Part shown: one piece after another, positions 1 through 9,343 of the stretch | Layout: every line of letters starts with the position of its first letter | Position numbering within the stretch: the first letter of the stretch is position 1 | Assembly (NCBI RefSeq): GCF_002532045.1 | Contig: NZ_NWTG01000038.1 | Span: 1 to 55,635, forward strand | Source of the DNA: Bradyrhizobium sp. C9 | Lineage (GTDB): Bacteria > Pseudomonadota > Alphaproteobacteria > Rhizobiales > Xanthobacteraceae | DNA: 55,635 nucleotides | Direction of reading: 5' to 3' | The notes under the pieces: generated by a model | The model's input: only the letters and a program-made list of their open reading frames with translations | What the model was told of the DNA's origin: nothing | The model's database searches: none | Program-made: the position numbers and the translations under genes

Positions 1-148
1 GCGACATGACCGAACGATCCATCGCGAGCAACCGACTTTTGCAACAAAATCGGTCAAGAGGCGACGTGCCACGGTCACCCGGCGATATCCGGTGTAGAGG
101 GTACAGCTGACATGGCGGATTTATGAGTCCGCGTCCAACCTGACGCGC

Positions 149-1321
149 TTACCGCGACGTCGGCGGCGCGCCCAGATTCCCCGCCAGGATCGCCTTGCCT
201 GCGTCCTCATATTGTGTGTCGCGGGCCTGGATCTGCTGCGCGATCGCATGCATGTCGCGAAACCGCCGCTCGAACGGATTCTTCGCAAACACCGCCGTTG
301 CGCCCGACATGTGATAGGCGATGTCGACCACGGCGGCCGACTGGTGGATGGTCCAGGTCGAGGCGATGCGGATTGCGATGCGATGTGCCTCGCTGATCGG
401 ATCGCCGCGGGTGAGATCGCTCCAGACCTCGTTCGCCGTCGCATACAGATAAGCGCGCGCGGCGCGCAGGCTCGCCTCGGTGCGGCCGATCTGGCCCTGC
501 ACGGCGTTGTTGTCGCGCATCGCCTTGACGCCCTGCGGGGTCTTGCCGCGGGCGAGCTCGGTCGCCGCATCCAGCATGGCGCGCGCGACGCCGAGCGAGG
601 TCGCGGCAAAGCCCATGCTGAACACCATGTTGGTGGAGAGCTTGTAGAGCGGGCCGCCTTCGCGGCACGCGCTGGGGTCGTCGCGTAGCGCGGCGAATTT
701 GTCCGGGATGAAGAGATTGTCGACCGAATAGGAATCGGTGCCAGTGCCCTTCAGGCCGATCACATCCCAGACGTCGTACATCACGGCTTGCGACACCGGA
801 AACAGGATGGTGCGGATCTCCGGCGCGCCGTCGGCCTTCCTGCGCGGCGAGCCGTCCGCCTCGACGACGCGGACATGGGCGCCGAGCCAGCTCGCCTGCC
901 GCGAGCCCGAGGCGAAATCCCAGCGTGCAGTGGCGCGGTAGCCGCCAGGCTCAGCGCGGACCTCATGGGCGATCGCGCCCCAGGCGAGGATGCCGGGCGC
1001 GGTGTTGAAGATCTCGTTGGCTGCGTCGGGCGCGAGATAGGCCGCGGTCATGGCGCAGACGCTGCACTGGCCGAGGCACCAGGCGGTCGAGGCATCGGCC
1101 TTGGCGATCTCCTCCTGCATCTGCATGAAGGCGTCCAGCGTCGCCTCGGCGCCGCCGAAACGCTTCGGCAGCAGCGCACGATAGAGCCCGTTCTCGACCA
1201 GGGCCGCGGTGACGGCAGGCGTCAGCCGCCGTGTCCGTTCGATCTCGTCGGCTTCAGCAATGATCAGCGGCGCCAGCGCGCGCGCCCGCTCGACAAGGTC
1301 TACTCCCTGCGGCTTGTTCAT
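149..1321 (-). CDS. acyl-CoA dehydrogenase-fold flavoprotein, class D monooxygenase-like
   Basis: About 390 residues with the acyl-CoA dehydrogenase fold: a helical N-terminal half, a central beta domain and a C-terminal helical bundle. The central segment reads GYRATARWDFASGSRQASW, which matches the G-x-W-x-F-x-SG-x-x-x-A-x-W pattern of class D flavin monooxygenases (the HpaB/HsaA/DszC group) better than true acyl-CoA dehydrogenases, so hydroxylation of an aromatic or sulfur substrate with reduced flavin from a partner reductase is a reasonable inference. No reductase lies beside it. I chose the ATG at 1321 (MNKPQGVDL); a longer reading to 1387 adds a low-complexity extension. It lies on the same strand as the MFS gene upstream and shares a dyad with it. 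The substrate is unknown. Confidence 0.8.
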   Translation of the reverse strand: MNKPQGVDLVERARALAPLIIAEADEIERTRRLTPAVTAALVENGLYRALLPKRFGGAEATLDAFMQMQEEIAKADASTAWCLGQCSVCAMTAAYLAPDAANEIFNTAPGILAWGAIAHEVRAEPGGYRATARWDFASGSRQASWLGAHVRVVEADGSPRRKADGAPEIRTILFPVSQAVMYDVWDVIGLKGTGTDSYSVDNLFIPDKFAALRDDPSACREGGPLYKLSTNMVFSMGFAATSLGVARAMLDAATELARGKTPQGVKAMRDNNAVQGQIGRTEASLRAARAYLYATANEVWSDLTRGDPISEAHRIAIRIASTWTIHQSAAVVDIAYHMSGATAVFAKNPFERRFRDMHAIAQQIQARDTQYEDAGKAILAGNLGAPPTSR

Positions 1322-1367
1322 GCGTGTCCTCGGCCCCTTCCGACGTTCTTGTTGGGCGGGTTGAGGC

Positions 1368-1384
1368 GATGGTGGCCCATCCGG
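1368..1384 (-). promoter_or_regulatory. candidate operator, dyad GATGG-N4-CCATC
   Basis: The plus-strand sequence GATGGTGGCCCATCCGG contains the dyad GATGG-N4-CCATC, 47 bp upstream of the flavoprotein start. Nearly the same 17-mer, with one mismatch, lies 44 bp upstream of the MFS gene at 2730-2746. A common regulator is inferred from this shared position only. Confidence 0.35.
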
Positions 1385-1459
1385 CAAAGGAGGGCAAGGC
1401 GGGGCGGCGCCGATGCAGATCAGCTATCCATCGCGGCCGCGCGATGCATGCAGCCGCGC

Positions 1460-2686
1460 TCAGGCGGCGGCGCGGCCGAGATCGAGCGAGGGCTGGCGCT
1501 TGGTGGAGAAACTCAGCGCCACCGCGACCGCGGCAAGGCCGATCGCGAAGGAACCGGCGTGCAGCCACGTGTAGCCATGGAACGTGTCGAACACGTAACC
1601 GCCGGCCCACGGCCCGAGCGCCATGCCGAGGCTCGCGAAGGCCGACACCGCGCCGAACACGGTGCCCATGATGCGCGCGCCGAAGAACTCGCGCACCAGC
1701 ACGGCATAGAGCGGCATCACGCCGCCATAAGCGAGCCCGAACACGACGGACAGCGCGTAGAACTCACCGAGCTGCGCCACCGCCAGATAAGTCGCGATCG
1801 ACAGCGCCTGCACCAGGAGGCCGCCGACCAGCACCGGCTTGGCGCCGAGCCGGTCGGCCAGCACCCCGAGCAGCAGCCGTCCGCCGAGCCCGGAGAAGCC
1901 GGCGAGGCTGTAGACCGTGACCGCGGTGAGCGGCGCGATGCCGCACACCATGGCGTAGGACACCATGTGGAAGATCGGGCCCGAATGCGCCGCACAGCAG
2001 GCGAAATGCGCCAGTGCCAGCGTGATGAATTGCGGCGTGCGCAGCGCCTGCGCCACGGTCCATTCCGCTTGCGGCGCATTGCCGGCCGTTGCGATCGCAA
2101 CGTTCGTTCCCTGCGGCGCCGGGCGCACCAGGAACGATGCGGGGATCAGCAGCACCCATGCGGCGATGCCGATCACGAACATCGCAAAGCGCCAGTCATA
2201 GGCCGTGATCAGCCAGCTGGCGGATGGCGCGACCGTCAGCGGCGATACGCCCATGCCTGCCGACACCAGCGCGACGGCGAGGCTGCGATGCTTGTCGATC
2301 CAGGCGCTAGCAAGCGCCATCATCGGTGCATAGAAGCTGCCGGCGGCGATCCCGATCAGCACGCCGAAGCAGAGCTGGAATTGCCACAGGGTCTTTGCCT
2401 GGCTTGCCGTCACGAGGCCAAGCCCGAGCAGCAGGCTGCCCGCCAGCACCACGACGCGGGTGCCGAAGCGGTCGGACAGCGCGCCCCAGGCGAACGCTGC
2501 AAATCCCATGCAGAGGAAATCCAGCGTCGCGGCCGCCGAGACACCGGCGCGCGACCAGCCCATCGCATCCGAGATCGGCTGCAGGAACACCGCGAGCGAC
2601 AGCATGGTGCCGAAGCCGACGCAGGTCATCAGCGCGCCCGCGCCGACGACGACCCAGCCATAGTCGAACCGAGCGTCCTTGCTCAT
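1460..2686 (-). CDS. MFS transporter
   Basis: 408 residues with about twelve hydrophobic segments, the usual size of a major facilitator superfamily carrier. The loop between helices 2 and 3 carries GALSDRFGTR, the superfamily's motif A, and the N-terminus (DYGWVVVGAGALMTCVGFG) resembles carboxylate or oxalate/formate-antiporter-like members. It is expected in the inner membrane. It is encoded just upstream of the flavoprotein on the same strand, separated by about 140 bp, with a similar dyad upstream of each, so the pair may serve uptake and oxidation of one compound. That link and the substrate are inference. The ATG at 2686 follows a GGGGAAA ribosome-binding sequence. Confidence 0.85.
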   Translation of the reverse strand: MSKDARFDYGWVVVGAGALMTCVGFGTMLSLAVFLQPISDAMGWSRAGVSAAATLDFLCMGFAAFAWGALSDRFGTRVVVLAGSLLLGLGLVTASQAKTLWQFQLCFGVLIGIAAGSFYAPMMALASAWIDKHRSLAVALVSAGMGVSPLTVAPSASWLITAYDWRFAMFVIGIAAWVLLIPASFLVRPAPQGTNVAIATAGNAPQAEWTVAQALRTPQFITLALAHFACCAAHSGPIFHMVSYAMVCGIAPLTAVTVYSLAGFSGLGGRLLLGVLADRLGAKPVLVGGLLVQALSIATYLAVAQLGEFYALSVVFGLAYGGVMPLYAVLVREFFGARIMGTVFGAVSAFASLGMALGPWAGGYVFDTFHGYTWLHAGSFAIGLAAVAVALSFSTKRQPSLDLGRAAA

Positions 2687-2729
2687 GCGTTTCCCCGGCG
2701 CTGTTGTTTATTGTGGTGCGCGCAGCGAG

Positions 2730-2746
2730 GATGGTGGCCTATCCGG
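2730..2746 (-). promoter_or_regulatory. candidate operator, second copy of GATGG-type dyad
   Basis: GATGGTGGCCTATCCGG differs at one base from the copy at 1368-1384 and sits at nearly the same distance (44 bp) from its gene's start codon. No regulator gene is adjacent. Confidence 0.35.
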
Positions 2747-2837
2747 GGTCCGGGGGCAATATGACGGGCAACATGCCTCTCATTCCGGGATCAGCGGATT
2801 GTGCGTTGCATGCGCAAGATGTCGCGGCGACGCGTGG

Positions 2838-3173
2838 CTAGCCGCACTGCCAGGCGCGGCCGATCGGCGTCCAGACCCAGCACGGGCCGTAGCTGCCGCC
2901 ATTGTAGCGCCCGCCGCCATGGAAGCCGGGCCGGCCGAAATAGTGCCAATCGCCGCCATAGTAATATTCCGGCGAAAAGTCCGGATAGCCGCGGGCGGCG
3001 CCGCGCGGGCCGAGCACCGGAATGGTCTCGTTGGGCGGCTGGCGGTAGCCGGGCAGGAAGCCGTAGCCATGCCAGCGGGTAGAGCCGTGCCGCTTCTTCG
3101 AGGAAGCGGCCGCGCTCAGGTCCGGCTGCAGCAAAGCGAGGATGACGATCGAGAGAGACAGGATACGCAACAT
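2838..3173 (-). CDS. small secreted Gly/Tyr/Trp-rich protein
   Basis: 111 residues. An N-terminal hydrophobic stretch (LRILSLSIVILALLQPDLSA) looks like a Sec signal peptide with cleavage near residue 21-23. The mature part is rich in Gly, Tyr, Trp, Arg and His, and ends in GPCWVWTPIGRAWQCG, leaving two cysteines that could pair in the periplasm. No catalytic motif is visible and I do not recognise a function. Short proteins of this composition are common in Bradyrhizobium. It stands alone between the MFS gene and lepA, and no clear ribosome-binding site precedes the ATG, so the start is less certain than the frame. Confidence 0.6.
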   Translation of the reverse strand: MLRILSLSIVILALLQPDLSAAASSKKRHGSTRWHGYGFLPGYRQPPNETIPVLGPRGAARGYPDFSPEYYYGGDWHYFGRPGFHGGGRYNGGSYGPCWVWTPIGRAWQCG

Positions 3174-3284
3174 GCGAGGAGCTTAGTCGGGCCGCCGCGC
3201 CGTGGCGATTCAAATCATGGTGCGTTTTGTTGCCGGGACAAGAATGGGCAACAAGTGCGCCTGCGACAGCGTGTCAGCTATCCG

Positions 3285-3307
3285 GCTACTGTGCATGGGG
3301 TTGTTTT
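3285..3307. repeat. 23-nt intergenic repeat, copy 1
   Basis: A 23-nt string beginning GCTACTGTGCATGGGG and ending in GTTTT recurs exactly at 42936-42958, and in both places a similar GATTTT-containing tail follows. Both copies are intergenic. Its role is unknown. Confidence 0.5.
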
Positions 3308-3374
3308 CGAGATTTTCGATCAGGACCGGTCCGGCGCTGATGTCGTCAGGCTGGCGACGGGCCGTGACCGCGTC

Positions 3375-5186
3375 TCAGCTATCCACCTTGAGCGCGGCGA
3401 TGAAGGCTTCCTGCGGAATGTCGACCTTGCCGAACTGCCGCATCTTCTTCTTGCCTTCTTTCTGCTTCTCCAGGAGCTTGCGCTTGCGCGTGATGTCGCC
3501 GCCGTAGCACTTCGCGGTGACGTCCTTGCGCAGCGCGCGCACGGTTTCGCGCGCGATCACCTTGCCGCCGATCGCCGCCTGGATCGGGATCTGGAACATG
3601 TGCGGCGGGATCAGCTCCTTCATCTTCTCGACCATGGCGCGGCCGCGGCCCTCGGCGCGGGTGCGATGCACCAGCATCGACAGCGCGTCGACCGGCTCGG
3701 CGTTGACCAGGATCTGCATCTTGACCAGGTCGGCCGGCTTGTAGTCGGTCAGATGGTAGTCGAACGAGGCGTAGCCCTTGGAGACCGACTTCAGGCGATC
3801 GTAGAAATCGAACACCACCTCGTTGAGCGGCAGATCGTATTTCACCATCGCGCGGGAGCCCACGTAAGTGAGCTCCTTCTGCGAACCACGGCGGTCCTGG
3901 CACAGCTTCAGCACGCTGCCGAGATATTCGTCCGGGGTGAGGATGGTGGCCTCGATCCACGGCTCCTCGATCTCGGCGATCTTGACCACGTCCGGCATGT
4001 CGACCGGGTTGTGGATCTCGAGCTCGGTGCCGTCGGTCAGCTTCATCTTGTAGATGACGCTCGGCGCGGTCGCGATCAGGTTGAGATCGAACTCGCGCGA
4101 CAGCCGCTCCTGGATGATCTCCAGATGCAACAGCCCGAGGAAGCCGCAGCGGAAGCCGAAGCCGAGCGCAGCGGAGGTTTCCATCTCGAAGGAGAAGCTG
4201 GCGTCGTTCAAGCGCAGCTTGCCCATCGCAGCGCGCAGCGTCTCGAAATCGTCGGCGTCGACCGGGAACAGGCCGCAGAACACCACCGGGATCGCCGGCT
4301 TGAAGCCCGGCAGCATTTCGGTGACCGGCTTCTTGTCGTCGGTGATGGTGTCGCCCACTCTCGTGTCGGCGACTTCCTTGATCGCCGCGGTGATGAAGCC
4401 GATCTCGCCGGGGCCGAGCTCGTCGACCTGCTGCATTTTCGGCGTGAAGAAGCCGACGCGCTCGATGTCGTAGGCAGCACCGGTGCCCATCATGCGGATG
4501 CGGCTGCCCTTCTTCATCACGCCGTCGACGACGCGGATCAGAACGACCACGCCGAGATAGACGTCGTACCAGCTGTCGACCAGCAGCGCCTTCAAGGTCG
4601 CGTCGCGGTCGCCCTTCGGCGGCGGCAGGCGGGTGACGACGGCCTCCAGCACATCTGGCACGCCAAGGCCGGTCTTGGCCGAGATCATCACGGCGTCGGA
4701 GGCGTCGATGCCGATCACGTCCTCGATCTGCTGCTTGACCTTCTCGGGCTCGGCCGCGGGCAGGTCGACCTTGTTCAGGACCGGCACGATCTCGTGACCT
4801 GCGTCGAGCGCATGATAGACGTTGGCGAGCGTCTGCGCCTCGACGCCCTGGCTGGCGTCGACCACGAGCAGGGAACCCTCGCAGGCCGCCAGCGACCGCG
4901 AGACCTCGTAGGCGAAGTCGACGTGGCCGGGCGTGTCCATCAAATTGAAGATGTAATCCTTGCCGTCCTTGGCGCGGTAATTCAGCCGGACGGTCTGCGC
5001 CTTGATGGTGATGCCGCGCTCGCGCTCGATATCCATCGAATCGAGCACCTGCTCCTTGCCCGCCATTTCGCGATCCGACAGGCCGCCCGTCATCTGGATC
5101 AGGCGGTCGGCAAGGGTCGATTTGCCATGGTCGATATGGGCGACGATGGAGAAGTTGCGGATGTTCGAAATCGGGGCAGTTGTCAT
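3375..5186 (-). CDS. lepA: elongation factor 4 (LepA)
   Basis: 603 residues, the usual LepA length. The GTPase domain at the N-terminus shows G1 AHIDHGKSTLADRL, G3 DTPGHVDF and G4 NKVDLP. EF-G-like domains follow, then the LepA-specific C-terminal domain ending in a Lys-rich segment (KRKLLEKQKEGKKKMRQFG). The protein binds ribosomes and back-translocates or remodels stalled complexes under ionic stress. The start is the ATG at 5186. It is monocistronic here, divergent from the caspase-like gene across about 160 bp. Confidence 0.98.
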   Translation of the reverse strand: MTTAPISNIRNFSIVAHIDHGKSTLADRLIQMTGGLSDREMAGKEQVLDSMDIERERGITIKAQTVRLNYRAKDGKDYIFNLMDTPGHVDFAYEVSRSLAACEGSLLVVDASQGVEAQTLANVYHALDAGHEIVPVLNKVDLPAAEPEKVKQQIEDVIGIDASDAVMISAKTGLGVPDVLEAVVTRLPPPKGDRDATLKALLVDSWYDVYLGVVVLIRVVDGVMKKGSRIRMMGTGAAYDIERVGFFTPKMQQVDELGPGEIGFITAAIKEVADTRVGDTITDDKKPVTEMLPGFKPAIPVVFCGLFPVDADDFETLRAAMGKLRLNDASFSFEMETSAALGFGFRCGFLGLLHLEIIQERLSREFDLNLIATAPSVIYKMKLTDGTELEIHNPVDMPDVVKIAEIEEPWIEATILTPDEYLGSVLKLCQDRRGSQKELTYVGSRAMVKYDLPLNEVVFDFYDRLKSVSKGYASFDYHLTDYKPADLVKMQILVNAEPVDALSMLVHRTRAEGRGRAMVEKMKELIPPHMFQIPIQAAIGGKVIARETVRALRKDVTAKCYGGDITRKRKLLEKQKEGKKKMRQFGKVDIPQEAFIAALKVDS

Positions 5187-5347
5187 GGGGCGCGGGATAG
5201 CATCCGCACCCCCGCACGGGCAACCATATTGCGGTATTTTGCAGGGGTGTGACGGCGAATCACGGCCGTGTTTCAGTCAGATCCGCCGTGATCGATTTTC
5301 GGGCATGTTTCTGCTAGGTGTTTCGGCCCAAAACCGTGGATCTGACG

Positions 5348-6736
5348 ATGCGCTGGACCCTTCTCGCCGCCGGATTGCTCGCAATGTTGTTCGCCGCGCC
5401 GGCGGTCGCCGACAAGCGCGTCGCGCTGGTGGTCGGCAATTCGACCTATCAGAACGTGTCGCGGTTGCAGAATCCGAAGGGCGATGCAGAGCTCGTGGCC
5501 GGCACGCTGCAGCGGCTGGGCTTTGCGCTGGTCGGCGGGCAGGCCCAGGTCGATCTGGACAAGGCCGGTTTCGATGCTGCGATCCAGCGCTTCGGCAGCC
5601 AGCTGATCGGCGCCGACGTCGCGCTGTTCTACTACGCCGGCCATGGCATCCAGGTGCGCGGAACGAATTATCTGGTGCCGGTCTCGGCGAATCCAGTGCG
5701 CGAGGCCGATGTCGATTTCCAGATGGTCGATGTGGGCCTCGTGCTGCGGCAGATGGAAGGCGCGGGCACGCGGCTCAACATCGTCATCCTGGATGCCTGC
5801 CGGAACAATCCGTTCGGCGGGCGCGGCCTGCGCGCCACCGATGGTGGCCTTGCCCAGATCCGCGCGCCCGAGGGCACGCTGTTGTCCTATGCGACCCAGC
5901 CTGGCAACGTCGCGCTCGACGGCGATGACGGTCACAGCCCCTACACGCGCGCGCTCGTCGACACCATGCAGAAGCCCGGGCTCGACGTGCTGCAGGCCTT
6001 CAATCAGGTCGGCCTCGTCGTCAAGCGCGCGACCGGCAGCGCGCAGCAGCCCTGGGTCTCGACCTCGCCGATCGACGGCTCGTTCTATTTCGCCGGCAAC
6101 GCGCCGGCTCAGGTCGCGACCGCCGATCCGCCGGCGACGGTGATCCCACCGACGCAAAGCCTGCCGCCGCCAGCTCTGCCTTCACAAAACGTGCCGCCGT
6201 CGGCACCGCCGGTGGTGCGCACGCAATCGGACTTCATCATTGCGGATTCCGACAGCCGCCTGCTGTCGGAGAGCGATCTCAGGGTGCTCAGCAAGGACGA
6301 TCTGCGGATCGCGCGCAATGAAATCTTCGCGCGGCGCGGGCGCTACTTCAACGCGCCAGACCTGACCGCGCGCTTCAGCAGGTTCGCATGGTATGTGCCC
6401 CGCTCATGGGATCCGCCGCTCAATGAGATCGAGAGTGCGAATGTCGCGCTGATCGATCGCTTCGAATCCGGTGGCGGCGCGACGCAAAGCGGTTTCATCT
6501 TCCCGGATTCCGATCGGCGTCTCTTGACGCCTGCCGATCTGCGGCGGCTGTCGCGGGACGAGTTGCGGATCGCACGCAACGAGATCTTCGCCCGCAGGGG
6601 ACGCTATTTCGATTCCGCCGATCTCAAGGCGTATTTCGCCCGCTTCCCCTGGTATGCGCCGAACAGCTGGAATCCGAAGCTGAATGCGATCGAGGAGGCC
6701 AATGTCGCGCTGATCGATCAGGCCGGAAAGCGCTGA
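5348..6736 (+). CDS. secreted caspase-family (C14) protein with two YARHG domains
   Basis: 462 residues from the ATG at 5348, which gives a clean signal peptide (MRWTLLAAGLLAMLFAAPAVA); an in-frame GTG at 5318 would add ten residues. Residues 23 to about 250 are a caspase-like domain with the catalytic His99 in YYAGHG and Cys151 in LDACRNNPF. A Pro-rich linker follows, then two YARHG domains, each with the core RIARNEIFARRGRYF, around residues 325 and 410. YARHG is known as an extracellular domain often joined to peptidases. The stop codon is followed immediately by the ATG of the M15 peptidase, so the two are probably co-translated. It probably acts in the periplasm or outside the cell; its substrate is unknown. 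Confidence 0.9.
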   Translation: MRWTLLAAGLLAMLFAAPAVADKRVALVVGNSTYQNVSRLQNPKGDAELVAGTLQRLGFALVGGQAQVDLDKAGFDAAIQRFGSQLIGADVALFYYAGHGIQVRGTNYLVPVSANPVREADVDFQMVDVGLVLRQMEGAGTRLNIVILDACRNNPFGGRGLRATDGGLAQIRAPEGTLLSYATQPGNVALDGDDGHSPYTRALVDTMQKPGLDVLQAFNQVGLVVKRATGSAQQPWVSTSPIDGSFYFAGNAPAQVATADPPATVIPPTQSLPPPALPSQNVPPSAPPVVRTQSDFIIADSDSRLLSESDLRVLSKDDLRIARNEIFARRGRYFNAPDLTARFSRFAWYVPRSWDPPLNEIESANVALIDRFESGGGATQSGFIFPDSDRRLLTPADLRRLSRDELRIARNEIFARRGRYFDSADLKAYFARFPWYAPNSWNPKLNAIEEANVALIDQAGKR

Positions 6737-7507
6737 ATGGCCGCGCGCTGGCCCGCCTGCATCGTTGCTCTGCTGGCGCTGCTGCCGCCGCTTGCGCATG
6801 CTCAGAGCAACAGCGAACTGCTCGACCGCCTGGTGCGCGCCTATCCCGACGCGCTGTCCGCCCATGACGACACCACGATCACCTGGCGCGACGGCACCGT
6901 GATGCCGGTCGACGACGGCGTCTCCGGCAAGCCATTCGATCAGCTGCTGCGTAATGCCTCGATCCTCGACCAGATGCGGCAGCCTTATCCGTCCGGGCCG
7001 GCGGCGCCACCGGCCACGAATGTCGATCCCGGCCGCTTCCGCAACGAGGCCTTCTTCAAGAAGATGTATGGCGATTGCAACACGGCCGAGGTCAGGCGGA
7101 ACCTGGTGACGATCACCTGGCTACCGCGGTCCTGGGGCAAGCCGGTTCAGGTCACCCGGGTCAACGGCGTCGCCGAGCGTCTCAAGCAGGTCTCCGCCGA
7201 GATCGATGCGCTCGATCCGGCGCTGCGCGCCGCGGCCTTCCCGATCGCGGGTGTGCTATCTTGTCGCGCCGTCGCCGATACCGGGCGGATGAGCATGCAT
7301 GGCTACGCGGCCGCGATCGACCTCAACCTGAAGGTCTCGGATTACTGGCTATGGGCGGGCAAGGGCAGCGGGACCATTCCCTATAAAAACCGGATGCCGC
7401 GCGAGATCGTCGACATTTTCGAGCGCCATGGCTTCATCTGGGGCGGCAAGTGGTACCACTACGATACCATGCATTTCGAGTACCGGCCGGAGCTTCTCGA
7501 GAAGTGA
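6737..7507 (+). CDS. M15-family D,D-carboxypeptidase-like metallopeptidase
   Basis: 256 residues with a signal peptide ending HAQ-SNS near residue 22. The C-terminal half carries the M15 zinc site: His188 and Asp195 in SMHGYAAAIDL, and His246 in YDTMHFEYRPEL with Asp243 before it. Members of this VanY/M15C-like group hydrolyse D-Ala-D-Ala or related peptidoglycan cross-links, so a periplasmic cell-wall function is likely. The ATG directly abuts the stop codon of the caspase-YARHG gene with no spacer, which argues for coupled translation and a shared role at the envelope. Confidence 0.88.
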   Translation: MAARWPACIVALLALLPPLAHAQSNSELLDRLVRAYPDALSAHDDTTITWRDGTVMPVDDGVSGKPFDQLLRNASILDQMRQPYPSGPAAPPATNVDPGRFRNEAFFKKMYGDCNTAEVRRNLVTITWLPRSWGKPVQVTRVNGVAERLKQVSAEIDALDPALRAAAFPIAGVLSCRAVADTGRMSMHGYAAAIDLNLKVSDYWLWAGKGSGTIPYKNRMPREIVDIFERHGFIWGGKWYHYDTMHFEYRPELLEK

Positions 7508-7681
7508 AGGGGCCGGTTGGAGGCGTTCTCACGCCAAGCTGATTACACTGGCCACAAAAACGCGCTAAAGCGCGATGAAACGCTGGTGAGCAATCACTCA
7601 TCGTTCCTTCCGCTTCCATTCGGCATGATCTTTCCAGGAAACCACTTTCCACGTTTCCGGGTCATGCCTCAGGCACAGGCC

Positions 7682-9295
7682 ATGTCGACCGCCACCGCTC
7701 TCCCTGCCGCAAGGCGCACCACCCGCAGACTGACGATCCGGCGGATCGCCGCCTGGATTGCCTCCCGCGCCGTCGATCCCAGGACCAGCCTGTGGTTCGT
7801 GATCGGCTTCGCGTTGGTTCACGCGGTGCTGTGGACGCTGATCCTGGTCAAGCTCAAGGCTGCGCAGGACGTCCATATGGATGTCGCGGAGGCCTATGCC
7901 TGGGGCCAGCGCTTCCTGCTCGGCTATGGCAAGCATCCGCCGCTGTCGGGCTGGATCGCCGGGGTCTGGTTCAGGATCTTCCCCGTCACCAACTGGTCGA
8001 CCTACGCGCTTGCGATGGCAACCGTCAGCTTCGCGCTGGTGGTGTGCTGGCTGATCGCACTGCGCGTCGTCGATCGCCGCCGTGCGTTCTTCATGGTGGT
8101 GATGCTCGCGCTCTACCCGATCTTCAATTTCAAGGGCTTCAAATACAACGCCGACCTCGCGCAGCTGGTGCCGTTGCCGCTGCTGGTGCTGGCTTATCTG
8201 AACGCGTTCGAGAAGCGCAGCTTCAAATCGGGGCTCTTGCTCGGCTTTGCCGGCATGCTGGCGCTGATGACCAAGTACTGGGTGGTGACGATGATCGGCG
8301 CGATCGGGCTTGCCGCGCTGATCCATCCGCAGCGCATGCAATTCCTGCGCTCGCCGGCGCCGTGGGTTGCGATCGGCACGATGGTCGTGACGATGATCCC
8401 GCATCTGGTGTGGCTGGAGGAGGTGAACTTCGTGCCGTTCACCTATGCCGGCGACGTCTACGCGCTGTCGAGCCGCGAGCTCAACGTCCAGCTCGTGATC
8501 GGCTACATCATACACAATCTCGGGCTGCTCGCGATTCCGACCGTGCTGGGCCTGGTGGCGCTGCTGCTCGGGTCGGTGCCATGGCGGCCGTCGGACGTGC
8601 TGGCGCGGATCTGGTCGCGCGGTCCCAATCCGGCCGTCAATCTTCCTCAGGCGCTCAACATCTGGATCATCCAGTCGATCGTCGCGATCGGGCCGCCGCT
8701 CGGCGCGCTGGCCTTCACCGTCTATATCAAGACCGATTGGGGCATCCCGCTGTTCTTCCTGGTGCCGCTTGCGCTGGTTGCGATCCCTTCGCTGCGTTTC
8801 CCGCGCATGGCGCTGTTCTCGATCACGGCGGTCTGGTTCGTGGCCACGATCGCCACGCTGATCGCCGCGCCCAGCATCGCGACGCAAGAGATCGCGTCCA
8901 ACCGTGTCGGCGGCTCGACCTACGCCGCGCGCTCCGAATTGGCGCGCGAGCTGACCCAGACCTGGCAGGACAGATTCCATTCGCGCTGGGCGGTGGTCGT
9001 CGCACGCTCCGACATCGGCGAGCCGATGACGTTCTACAGTCCGGATCATCCGGCCTCGCTGGTGCCGGGCGAAGCGTGGTCGTCAGGACTGACGTCGCTC
9101 GACGAAGCCAAGCGCCTCGGCTTTATCGGCGTCTGCGACACCACCGATCCGGTGTTCCTGCAGCCATGCGAGGCGTGGATGGCCGAGCATGCCAAGAACG
9201 CCGAGCCGATGGTGATGAACACCATGCGCTTCTTCAACGGCCATCCCGGTCCGTCGACGATGTGGAAGGTCTATCTGGTGCCGCCGGCGAAGTAG
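7682..9295 (+). CDS. membrane glycosyltransferase, GT39/ArnT-PMT-like
   Basis: About 537 residues with roughly ten membrane segments. An early acidic site (DVAEAYAWGQRF after the first helix) and the segment YGKHPPLSGWI fit the PMT_2/ArnT-like group, which transfers sugars from polyprenyl-phosphate donors to lipids or proteins in the inner membrane. I chose the ATG at 7682; an in-frame ATG at 7664 is possible. The further N-terminal reading from 7517 looks non-coding. It follows the M15 gene on the same strand after about 170 bp without a clear terminator between them. The acceptor is unknown. Confidence 0.82.
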   Translation: MSTATALPAARRTTRRLTIRRIAAWIASRAVDPRTSLWFVIGFALVHAVLWTLILVKLKAAQDVHMDVAEAYAWGQRFLLGYGKHPPLSGWIAGVWFRIFPVTNWSTYALAMATVSFALVVCWLIALRVVDRRRAFFMVVMLALYPIFNFKGFKYNADLAQLVPLPLLVLAYLNAFEKRSFKSGLLLGFAGMLALMTKYWVVTMIGAIGLAALIHPQRMQFLRSPAPWVAIGTMVVTMIPHLVWLEEVNFVPFTYAGDVYALSSRELNVQLVIGYIIHNLGLLAIPTVLGLVALLLGSVPWRPSDVLARIWSRGPNPAVNLPQALNIWIIQSIVAIGPPLGALAFTVYIKTDWGIPLFFLVPLALVAIPSLRFPRMALFSITAVWFVATIATLIAAPSIATQEIASNRVGGSTYAARSELARELTQTWQDRFHSRWAVVVARSDIGEPMTFYSPDHPASLVPGEAWSSGLTSLDEAKRLGFIGVCDTTDPVFLQPCEAWMAEHAKNAEPMVMNTMRFFNGHPGPSTMWKVYLVPPAK

Positions 9296-9343
9296 CGCTG
9301 GGGCATTGTAGCCAACTGACTTGATCAGTCGCCAGCGCGGTTT

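Noticed and set aside
788..2764. Long plus-strand reading frame of 658 codons opposite the flavoprotein and MFS genes
   Set aside because: His/Arg/Glu-rich translation without domain pattern, fully antisense to two clearly conserved genes; it is a high-GC shadow frame.
2679..5252. 857-codon plus-strand frame opposite lepA
   Set aside because: Antisense to lepA throughout; the composition is that of a codon-position mirror, not of a protein family.
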